Below, one piece after another: positions 33,096 to 39,380 of a stretch of DNA of 39,380 nucleotides. The position numbers were made by a program, and so were the translations under genes. The notes under the pieces were generated by a model, which saw nothing but the letters and a program-made list of their open reading frames with translations, was not told the origin of the DNA and ran no database searches. Location of the stretch: positions 1 through 39,380 of the forward strand of contig PMSQ01000038.1 of the NCBI GenBank assembly GCA_003168355.1. The letters are read 5' to 3'. Numbering within the stretch: position 1 is the first letter of the stretch; every line of letters starts with the position of its first letter. The DNA is from Acidobacteriaceae bacterium (lineage in GTDB: Bacteria; Acidobacteriota; Terriglobia; Terriglobales; Acidobacteriaceae).

Positions 33096-35366
33096 TTACT
33101 TTCCATTTCCGGCGGTCTCGCCGTTCAGGCTGGAGTTGAGGTCGTTCACTAGCTTCGTGTTGCTCACGAGCGCCTGGCGCAGAATTTCTGCTTGTTGTTT
33201 GGCCACCGACCAATCCTGTTTCTCGACTGCTTCGGTTAGCCCCGGCAGCTCCAGGTGAGCGTACGTGAAGCGCGCGCCGTAGAGAATGTGTTTGAACCAC
33301 GGCCTGCCCGGAATGCCTTCAGGATTGAGCCAGTTGCGTTCGACTTGCATGGTGCCGTGGTTGATCGTGGTGGCGAGTTTGGAATCGATTGCGCCGGAGG
33401 CTAGGGCGCGGCTTGCGGACTCATCCAGACGCTTGCCGGCGGCTTCGAAGTCGTCAATGGCGTCAAGTACTGGCTTCAGATCCAGTGGCGGCAACTGCCG
33501 GGCTTCGCCCGGCTGGACAGCCGAGGGCGGCTGTCCCCACATACCCTTACCCTTACTTAATTCACTCACGAACTGGCGAATGTTGCTGGCGTAGCTGGCG
33601 AAGTCGAAGGGGAGCAGGTCGGCGTTGGCCAGGCGCAGCGCCAGCACGCCCCACAACTGCGACATCAGGGTGTGATAGCGGTAGCCGGGATCGCCGAAGT
33701 GGTTCATCCAGAAGAAATCGTCGTAGGCCGAGTGATACACGCCATAGGGCCCGTCAAACTGCAGGCCGAGTACGGGCATGCCTACAAAGTTGAGAAAGAC
33801 GGTGTGGTCGGAGCCGCTGCCGATGCGGGTGTCGGCCAGATTCAAATCAGTTACGTTTAAGTCGGTGACTTCTTCTGGTCGTTTGGCCTCGCGGCGCTCG
33901 CGTGTGGTTGATTCCTTCCATGCCTCATACAAAGTTTTGCCCGAGGGATCTTGCAACGTGCGGCTGGTCTCGACCAGCATGGGCGCCAGCGACGCTACTG
34001 CTTGTCCGTGAAAGTTCGGTCCTGAGGTGGCCTCATCCACGTTGATGTAAGCGACTGCTTTGCTGCGCAGTTCGTCGGCAAACTGCTCTCCCCATTCGGT
34101 GGAGCCGGTGAGGCCGACTTCTTCTCCGTCCCAACTGCAGACCACAATGGTGCGCCGCGGACGCGCTCCTTGCTTCGCCAACTTTCCCAGTGCGCGCGTC
34201 AGTTCCATCATCGACGCGGTTCCGCTGCTGGGGTCGACGCCGCCGAAGACCCAGGCGTCGCGGTGATTGCCCAGCACGATCCATTCATCGGGCAACTGCG
34301 CGCCGCGAATGCGTCCTTCGACCACGTAGTAAGGCTGAGTGGAGTTATCCATTTCGATCTTCACGTGCACCCGCACGCGCTTACCGCCGAGGTGATATTT
34401 GATGGGCAGCCCTCCCTGCCAGTCATCGGGAGCAATTGGTCCATCCATCGCCGCGAGCAGCGGCTTGGCATCGTGCCAGGAGAGCGGCAGCGCCATGATC
34501 TTCGGGATCGAAACCGCTTCTTCGACGGGAATGCGCTTGGCGCCAGGCACGGAAGCCCAGCCGGGAGTGAGTGGGTCGCCGGGGACCATGAAGTCGTAGG
34601 TGATGGCGCCGCGCTGAATGTGATACTCGGGGCCCCACGAGCCGTTGGGAACGACCTTGCCCTTCTTAAATCCGTCTTCGGCGGGATCGCTGTAAATGAG
34701 AATCGCCGCCGCGCCTTCGCGCTCGGCGGTGAGCGCTTTGAAGCCGCGATAGCTGTAGGGATTCGAGTAACGCACGAGGACGACTTTGCCCTTGACGTCG
34801 ATGCCTTGCTTGCGCAGAAGCTCGTAGTCTTCGGGATTGCCGCTGTGGGCGTAGACGAGCGGGGCCGTCACCTCGCCGGATGCGGACATGCCGCTCCACG
34901 CCGAACTGATGCTCTTGTTCTTTAAGTCGGGATCGCCGGGGACGGGCATCTCGCGCAGGCCGGCGCGGTAATGCACGGGCGCGACCATCTCAAGCGAGGT
35001 GAACTTGGGATTGCTGCCGTAAACGTCGTAGCGGCGGATGACAACATCCTCCAGGCCTTCGTTGCGCCACTGGTCGGCGATGTAGCGGGCCAGTTCGTTG
35101 TTGCGTGCGGAGCCGGCGACGTGCGGCTCGGCGGTAAAGATGTGATGCTGGCGGCGTTCTTCGTCCGGGGAAGGAATCGCTTTGAACCTAGTTTCTATTT
35201 CGGACTCGTGCGCGGCGGCGGAAGGAGTGAAGCCCAGGATGGAAGTCTGGGCCTGAATTTGAGTCTGGGCCTGAATTTGAGCCTGAACGATGGGTGACGA
35301 GTGCAGTACGAGCGCCTCGAAGCACAGGGCGCTGGCGAAAAACAGCATGCGCCGGAGGAATCTCAT
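33096..35366 (-). CDS. Secreted M28B peptidase (glutamate carboxypeptidase II-like) with PA domain
   Basis: The 756-residue exported zinc peptidase has a signal peptide (RFLRRMLFFASALCFEALVL). A PA domain follows near 155-320 (APLVYAHSGNPEDYELLRKQ). The M28 domain shows His368 and Asp378 (GNHRDAWVFGGVDPSSGT), Glu415/Glu416 (SWDGEEVGLTGSTEW), Asp444 and His545 (GVYHSAYDD). These match the two-zinc site of glutamate carboxypeptidase II, and the C-terminal dimerisation domain is present. ATG 35366 has AGGAG nine bases upstream. Odd features: an in-frame palindromic insertion at residues about 609-625 (GMWGQPPSAVQPGEARQL), an 18-bp tandem repeat coding QAQIQAQTQIQAQT after the signal peptide, and a small duplication TDLNVTDLN near residue 505. 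Confidence 0.93.
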   Translation of the reverse strand: MRFLRRMLFFASALCFEALVLHSSPIVQAQIQAQTQIQAQTSILGFTPSAAAHESEIETRFKAIPSPDEERRQHHIFTAEPHVAGSARNNELARYIADQWRNEGLEDVVIRRYDVYGSNPKFTSLEMVAPVHYRAGLREMPVPGDPDLKNKSISSAWSGMSASGEVTAPLVYAHSGNPEDYELLRKQGIDVKGKVVLVRYSNPYSYRGFKALTAEREGAAAILIYSDPAEDGFKKGKVVPNGSWGPEYHIQRGAITYDFMVPGDPLTPGWASVPGAKRIPVEEAVSIPKIMALPLSWHDAKPLLAAMDGPIAPDDWQGGLPIKYHLGGKRVRVHVKIEMDNSTQPYYVVEGRIRGAQLPDEWIVLGNHRDAWVFGGVDPSSGTASMMELTRALGKLAKQGARPRRTIVVCSWDGEEVGLTGSTEWGEQFADELRSKAVAYINVDEATSGPNFHGQAVASLAPMLVETSRTLQDPSGKTLYEAWKESTTRERREAKRPEEVTDLNVTDLNLADTRIGSGSDHTVFLNFVGMPVLGLQFDGPYGVYHSAYDDFFWMNHFGDPGYRYHTLMSQLWGVLALRLANADLLPFDFASYASNIRQFVSELSKGKGMWGQPPSAVQPGEARQLPPLDLKPVLDAIDDFEAAGKRLDESASRALASGAIDSKLATTINHGTMQVERNWLNPEGIPGRPWFKHILYGARFTYAHLELPGLTEAVEKQDWSVAKQQAEILRQALVSNTKLVNDLNSSLNGETAGNGK
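33497..33536. repeat. Double palindrome inside the M28 peptidase gene
   Basis: Two adjacent perfect hairpins lie in the coding frame: GCCGGGC-TTC-GCCCGGC (33497-33513) and GGACAGCCG-AGGG-CGGCTGTCC (33515-33536). They code for the low-complexity peptide GQPPSAVQPGEAR between two conserved helices. Confidence 0.75.
35245..35280. repeat. Two tandem 18-bp repeats in the M28 signal region
   Basis: Two exact copies of GTCTGGGCCTGAATTTGA plus a partial third code for QAQIQAQTQIQAQT just after the signal peptide. Being a multiple of three, copy number can change without a frameshift. Confidence 0.85.
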
Positions 35367-35464
35367 TATCGGCATCTCCTGGCAAGACGAGTGAATGAGG
35401 AAGCGAGCCAAACGCGCGAGTTGTTCGCCCGCAAAGTACGCGGGCGATTCGCGCGGCTCGCCCA

Positions 35465-35503
35465 GATCCTTCGCTGCGCCAAAAGCGCTTGCTCAGGATG
35501 ACA
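35465..35503. repeat. REP-like palindromic element, GATCCTTC...AGGATGACA type
   Basis: GATCCTTCGC, a GCGC-bounded centre and GCTCAGGATGACA; the outer arms ATCCT/AGGAT are inverted. A GCCCGC-AAAGTAC-GCGGGC hairpin lies just to the left (35427-35445). It occupies the gap between the M61 and M28 genes. Confidence 0.55.
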
Positions 35504-35526
35504 ATCAAACTCAGCCGTTCCCAATG

Positions 35527-37407
35527 CTATTTAGCTTTATAAATCTCCGTCAGCAAGTCGGGCTTCGATTCATCGCGGACCAGGTGAGGGTAGCGCTCGC
35601 CGCCGTGGTAATCGAGCTTATAAGTTTTGTAGTAGTCAGTGTTCTCGACGAGAAGTTCGAGCGCAGCGGCGCCGCCCTTGCCGGCTTTGAGTGCGTCGCG
35701 CAGGACGTCCGGCGAGTATTGGCGGCCATTCACTGCGATCAGCTTCATGCCGGGACCAATTCCGGCCAGAGCTGCGGGCATGCCTTCGATCGTGTCTGTA
35801 ATGGTGCCGTCCTCGCGCAGATCGAGGCCAATCGAATCCGCCACGTCCACGACGTGCCAGTTGCTTTCGGCGCCGCGCTGCATTTCAGATGAAACATCGT
35901 CATAGACGAGCTTCCATCCGCTGCCTTCGATTCCGCCCAGTGGTGCGCCGGGACCGTGGTTCGTCAACCGCTCAGTCCAGAAGCCGCGCCAGTCGTAGGC
36001 GACAACCTGGTTCAGCGTGGCGACGACGTCATCAAAAGTGTAGGTCTTCACCATCGGCCCGGTGCTGGGAGCGCCGTGGAAGAGCTGGCAGAAATCGTCA
36101 ATCGTTTTCGCGCCCTTGCTCTGCTGGCGGATGATGACATCCACCCAGAGCCAGTTCAGTGTGTCTTCGTCGTAGAAATCGGTGCTGCGACGCCAGGATT
36201 GCCAGGCATGCGGAGAGAAATAAAGCTCCGGAGCGGCATCGGCAGTGTCCTGCAGATTGCGCCAGGTGCGGCCCGGTATGTGATCCAGGGCCGCGGCGGT
36301 CAAGGCTAAATCGTCGCGCGCCTGCTCCGGAGTGAGCAATCCGCTGCGGGCGGTCAGTACCGTGCCCAGATAATTCGTCAAACCCTCGTAAACCCATAGC
36401 AGATCGTCCTGCATCGGCTGCTGATAATCAGGCGTGGTGAGGTCGGCAGGACGCCGGTATTTTCCGTTCCACGAATGCACGTATTCGTGAGGGAGCAGGC
36501 TGGCTTCCATTTTGCGCGCGATTTCGTCGACCAGTCCGCGCTCGTCAACGCGGCTGTCGTCGGATTCGTGGTGCTCCAGGCCGAAGTGCGCGACGTGATC
36601 GCTGAGGCTGAGCAGGAAGTGGTAGTCGCGATAGTGATGCGCTCCGAAAAGTTTGTTCGCCTGTTCGACCAGATTCTTGTAATGGTCCCAGACTTCCTGC
36701 GGAGGGGCAAGCGCGGCGGCGCTGTCGGCGGCAATGTCCATCTCGGTGAGCGGGTCGTCGGCAAGCTTCACGACCTTAAGGAATTCGCCGGTGATTACGG
36801 GCGAGTCGACCAGTGTGGTCAGGGACGCGGGCTGGAAAGTGATCTGCGTCGCACCGTTGTCACCCGTAGTCGATGCGATAGGCAGCGGCGTGCCAAATTT
36901 CCAACGAGTGGGAAGTTTCAGAGTGGCAACGTAGGTGAGATCGTCCGACTTCCAGCCCTTGGGGTAGAGCAGAACCTGATTCCAACTAATCAGCGCCATT
37001 TTGTCGGTTGCGGAAGAGCCCGCGGAAAAGCCGCCCTCGAAGGTCGCGGGAGAAAGGAAATCCAGTTCAGCATTCACTTCCGTCGCGCCGGCTGGAACCT
37101 CGACATGGATGGTAAAGCCGTCGAGCAGATCGCGACGCCATTTCAGGGTCTTGCCGCTGGCGGAGAATTTGAGTCCGGCCAGGTCAATCACGGGGCCGTC
37201 GGGAGCATGCTCGCCGGGAATCCATTTCGGATAATAGAGCGTCAGGTCGCCGGCGCTGGCAGGAATCTTCAGTTTGGCGTGGAAGATTTTGCGGGGAGCC
37301 GAAGTGGCGTCCACAAAAATAGTTACCGTGGGCGGTGTGGCTGACCAACTGGAAAGTGCGAAGAATAAAAAAAGACAAACCACTCCCAAGATTTTTGAGA
37401 GTTTCAT
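35527..37407 (-). CDS. Secreted M61 glycyl aminopeptidase-like protease with PDZ domain
   Basis: The 626-residue exported metallopeptidase has a signal peptide (KLSKILGVVCLFLFFALSSW). An N-terminal beta domain and a thermolysin-like core follow, with the zinc motif HEYVH at 307-311 and the third ligand Glu341 in LLWVYEGLTNYLG. A PDZ domain is near the end (about 505-585; GTITDTIEGMPAALAGIGPG). This is the M61 family plan and all catalytic residues are kept. ATG 37407 has a G-rich ribosome site (AGGGGG). It follows no other gene closely; M28 lies downstream on the same strand across a REP-containing gap. Both are presumably periplasmic protein- or peptide-degrading enzymes. Confidence 0.94.
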   Translation of the reverse strand: MKLSKILGVVCLFLFFALSSWSATPPTVTIFVDATSAPRKIFHAKLKIPASAGDLTLYYPKWIPGEHAPDGPVIDLAGLKFSASGKTLKWRRDLLDGFTIHVEVPAGATEVNAELDFLSPATFEGGFSAGSSATDKMALISWNQVLLYPKGWKSDDLTYVATLKLPTRWKFGTPLPIASTTGDNGATQITFQPASLTTLVDSPVITGEFLKVVKLADDPLTEMDIAADSAAALAPPQEVWDHYKNLVEQANKLFGAHHYRDYHFLLSLSDHVAHFGLEHHESDDSRVDERGLVDEIARKMEASLLPHEYVHSWNGKYRRPADLTTPDYQQPMQDDLLWVYEGLTNYLGTVLTARSGLLTPEQARDDLALTAAALDHIPGRTWRNLQDTADAAPELYFSPHAWQSWRRSTDFYDEDTLNWLWVDVIIRQQSKGAKTIDDFCQLFHGAPSTGPMVKTYTFDDVVATLNQVVAYDWRGFWTERLTNHGPGAPLGGIEGSGWKLVYDDVSSEMQRGAESNWHVVDVADSIGLDLREDGTITDTIEGMPAALAGIGPGMKLIAVNGRQYSPDVLRDALKAGKGGAAALELLVENTDYYKTYKLDYHGGERYPHLVRDESKPDLLTEIYKAK

Positions 37408-37522
37408 ATTTAGGGCCCCCTGGGTTCGACGATCGAATTCTATTTTGCCAGACAGAATTTTAGATTCTAGCAGCCGGGAGAGCGGTGGTACATAGACGCA
37501 CCTGCGCTGCTATCATTCCACG

Positions 37523-38239
37523 ATGTCGCGCCGCGGCAAATTCATCACCTTCGAAGGATTGGACGGAACCGGCAAGAGCACGCAAATGCGCAAGCTGGCG
37601 GCTGCTCTGCGTGCGGCCGGACACAAAGTGGTGGAAACGCGCGAGCCGGGTGGGACGGCTGCGGGCGAGAAGATTCGCCGCGTCTTGCTCGACTCCGCCA
37701 CCGAGGGTCTCTCACCGTTGGCGGAAATGGCCTTGATGTTCGCTTCGCGCGCTCAGCACATTGCCGAGGTGATCCAGCCGGCGCTCGATCATGGGCAAAT
37801 TGTTCTTTGCGACCGCTTCACCGATTCCACGGAAGCCTACCAGGGTAGCGGACGCAAGCTGGGCAGTGAGGCTGTGCTGAAGTTGCACCGCGTGCTGTGT
37901 GGAGACTTGCAGCCGGATCTGACGATCCTGCTCGACTCCGACCCGGCGATGAGCGTGGGTCGAGCGCGGCGGCGAAACCGAAGGGCTTCGCATGGTGCGA
38001 TAAAAGGCGGAAACGATAGTTCAAACAAGAACACGGCCAAACATCATCCTGACGAAAACCGGTTCGAACAGCAGAACCGAGCCTTTTTCACCCGCGTGCA
38101 GGAGGGCTACCAGGCGATTGTGGCAAGAGAACCGCAGCGCATTGTGAAGGTGGATGCCAGCGGTGCGCCCGCGCAGACGCACCGTCGGGTTGTGGGCGTT
38201 GTTGGGCGAAAGCTGAAGCTGGCGGCGAGAAATTCTTGA
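37523..38239 (+). CDS. tmk: Thymidylate kinase
   Basis: The enzyme phosphorylates dTMP to dTDP. The 238-residue product has the P-loop FEGLDGTGKSTQ (residues 10-21), the substrate-binding REPGGT, and the CDRFTDSTEAYQG motif with Asp97/Arg98. The LID region starts at SVGRARRRNRR and carries an insertion (HGAIKGGNDSSNKNTAKHH, residues 157-175) before the usual DENRFEQQNRAFF. The rest is canonical. ATG 37523 has no strong ribosome site. In many bacteria tmk is followed by holB; here an AbrB-PIN pair lies between them. Confidence 0.95.
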   Translation: MSRRGKFITFEGLDGTGKSTQMRKLAAALRAAGHKVVETREPGGTAAGEKIRRVLLDSATEGLSPLAEMALMFASRAQHIAEVIQPALDHGQIVLCDRFTDSTEAYQGSGRKLGSEAVLKLHRVLCGDLQPDLTILLDSDPAMSVGRARRRNRRASHGAIKGGNDSSNKNTAKHHPDENRFEQQNRAFFTRVQEGYQAIVAREPQRIVKVDASGAPAQTHRRVVGVVGRKLKLAARNS

Positions 38240-38280
38240 ATTCTCGGAACCGAGGTATTCGTTTGTCATTTATCGTACGT

Positions 38281-38309
38281 TTGACATATCGTTAAAAATG
38301 ACATATCAT
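38281..38309 (+). promoter_or_regulatory. Strong promoter of the AbrB-PIN pair; near-leaderless
   Basis: TTGACA (38281-38286), 17 bases, then TATCAT (38304-38309, five of six). The AbrB ATG is only ten bases beyond the -10, so the mRNA would start about three to four bases before it. The direct repeat TGACATATC (38282-38290 and 38299-38307) overlaps both elements and is a likely autorepression site. Confidence 0.75.
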
Positions 38310-38319
38310 GTAAAATGTC

Positions 38320-38577
38320 ATGTGCAATCTCAATGAAAGCCATACCCGTATTAACGAAAACGGGCGGATCGTTATCCCCTCCTCCTTTCGCCGCGCTCTA
38401 GGTATTTCGTCAGGCGACACCGTTGTTCTGCGCCTCGAAAACAATGGGTTGCGAATCACCACCTTGCGGCAACGCCTGGCCAAAGCGCAGCAACTGGTAC
38501 GCAAACACGTTGCGCCCACCACTTCTCTGGTGGACGAGTTAATTGCCGAGCGCCGCGAGGCCGCGCGGCGTGAATAG
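38320..38577 (+). CDS. AbrB/MazE-type antitoxin
   Basis: The 85-residue product has the swapped-hairpin AbrB fold signature: HTRINENGRIVIPSSFRRAL, then GISSGDTVVLRLENNGLRIT. A helical C-terminal half (RLAKAQQLVRKHVAPTTSLV, then AERREAARRE) would bind the toxin. The start at ATG 38320 is tied to the promoter just upstream and has no ribosome site. Its last bases overlap the PIN gene. It is the antitoxin and autorepressor of the pair. Confidence 0.88.
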   Translation: MCNLNESHTRINENGRIVIPSSFRRALGISSGDTVVLRLENNGLRITTLRQRLAKAQQLVRKHVAPTTSLVDELIAERREAARRE

Positions 38578-38962
38578 GATTGTGCTGGATAGTTCTGCTC
38601 TGCTCGCGATTCTCCATGAGGAGCCGGGCGCGGAAATGTTCAACCAGCAATTCCATTTGCTGGAGAATGCCGCTATGAGCGCGGTGAATGTAGCGGAAGT
38701 TTACGGGAAACTGATGGGGCGAGGAATCGGTCCCGAAGAGGCATGGGAAGCTGTGATTGCTCCTATCCCCGAGATTTTGGACTTCGACACAGAACAAGCG
38801 AAAATTGCGGGCTGGCTGCAGCCGCGAACTCGTTCCCTGGGACTATCGTTAGAAGACCGCGCGTGCTTGGCTCTTGGGATCGCACTCAAAGCGCCCGTTT
38901 ACACAGCAGATCGGGCGTGGAAAGACTTGAGGCTTAAGGTTGCGATTCACGTTATCCGATAA
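38570..38962 (+). CDS. VapC-type PIN-domain toxin
   Basis: The 130-residue product is a PIN ribonuclease: RIVLDSSALLAILHEEPGAE with the first Asp, MSAVNVAEVYGKLMGRG with the Glu, and GLSLEDRACLALGIALKAPV with the next acid, then VYTADRAWKDL. The GTG at 38570 overlaps the antitoxin by eight bases and has GAGG nine bases upstream; the longer upstream frame lies inside the antitoxin. Catalytic residues are kept, so it should be functional. Confidence 0.9.
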   Translation: MNRIVLDSSALLAILHEEPGAEMFNQQFHLLENAAMSAVNVAEVYGKLMGRGIGPEEAWEAVIAPIPEILDFDTEQAKIAGWLQPRTRSLGLSLEDRACLALGIALKAPVYTADRAWKDLRLKVAIHVIR

Positions 38963-39003
38963 CGCCGGTAGAATTGGTTCGCCTTTGCTACGAGTTGTGA
39001 CCG

Positions 39004-39380
39004 ATGCCCTTCTCTGATTTTCACGGCAACACCGAAACCGTCCATCGCCTGCGCGACATGCTGGCGCGGAAGCGCTTTCCCCACGCGGTGATCCTTTCGG
39101 GTGCACGGGGGTCAGGCAAGTACACGCTGGCGCTGATGCTGGCGCAGGCGCTGAATTGCCTGGCACCGACTGAGACCGATGGCCTCCCTGACTTCTGCGG
39201 GCAATGCGCGAACTGCCGCCGCATCGCTCAGGCTGCCGATCTCGATGCCCGCTTTGCCGAGGCGGTGGAGACGCGCGAAGGTCTGCGCGAGGCCGACAAG
39301 AAAGATACCCGCCTCTTCGTGCAGACTCATCCGGATGTGCTGATCATCCCTCCCGACCCTCCGCAGATGATGATCAAGGT
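39004..39380 (+). CDS. holB: DNA polymerase III subunit delta', 5' part (runs off the window)
   Basis: Delta' is part of the clamp loader that places the beta sliding clamp. The visible 125 residues begin MPFSDFHGNTETVHRLRDML, then Walker A-like LSGARGSGKYTLALMLAQAL and a zinc module with CGQCANC (CxxCxxC). This is typical for clamp-loader subunits. The reading frame remains open at the window end. It lies 41 bases after the PIN toxin. Confidence 0.9.
   Translation, partial: MPFSDFHGNTETVHRLRDMLARKRFPHAVILSGARGSGKYTLALMLAQALNCLAPTETDGLPDFCGQCANCRRIAQAADLDARFAEAVETREGLREADKKDTRLFVQTHPDVLIIPPDPPQMMIK

Overview
The window is a GC-rich bacterial chromosome segment. It most likely comes from an Acidobacteriota (Terriglobia / Koribacter-like) genome, but this is inference from gene content and from the palindromic intergenic repeats; there is no rRNA to prove it. 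The 3' end carries the conserved rpsP-khpA-rimM-trmD-rplS-(rnhB) translation cluster and tmk...holB. These sit beside secreted M28 and M61 peptidases, a Ser/Thr kinase with a membrane C-terminus, and several toxin-antitoxin loci.

Layout. 1-7 kb: 5' part of an APC amino-acid permease, a MarR-GNAT fusion regulator with a palindromic operator, then dnaK - a 58-codon gene - dnaJ transcribed leftward from a sigma-70-like promoter with an inverted repeat in the dnaK leader. 5.6-7.4 kb: an accessory patch with an AbiEi-type antitoxin and an AbiEii-type nucleotidyltransferase arranged tail to tail, the latter broken by a one-base frameshift, plus a possible vapB scrap. 7.5-14.9 kb: secreted cupin, a secreted protein of unknown function, a zinc-ribbon/kinase/multi-TM protein, a lipoprotein and a GT-C-like membrane protein. 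14.9-16.5 kb: a vapB antitoxin with only a scrap of vapC, and a methyltransferase-like gene of different base composition. 16.5-19.1 kb: purS-glmS and a small coiled-coil gene.

19.3-28.4 kb: a GAF/PAS sigma-54 enhancer-binding protein, an FNR-like regulator with four cysteines at FNR-like positions, an orphan LytTR response regulator, a periplasmic protein, thiolase coupled to a GNAT acetyltransferase, a complete vapBC pair with a perfect palindromic operator, and a small membrane protein. 28.5-33.1 kb: the ribosomal/tRNA-modification cluster, interrupted by a PilZ-like gene on the other strand. 33.1-39.4 kb: M28 and M61 peptidases, tmk, an AbrB-PIN toxin-antitoxin pair placed between tmk and holB, and the 5' part of holB.

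The housekeeping genes form ordinary units (chaperones; translation; nucleotide and amino-sugar synthesis). The interesting signal is in the accessory layer: four toxin-antitoxin loci in different states of decay, several families of palindromic repeats (one inside the M28 peptidase reading frame), and operator-like palindromes in front of dnaK, marR-GNAT, vapBC and the PilZ gene. No tRNA, rRNA, CRISPR array, insertion sequence or prophage was seen.
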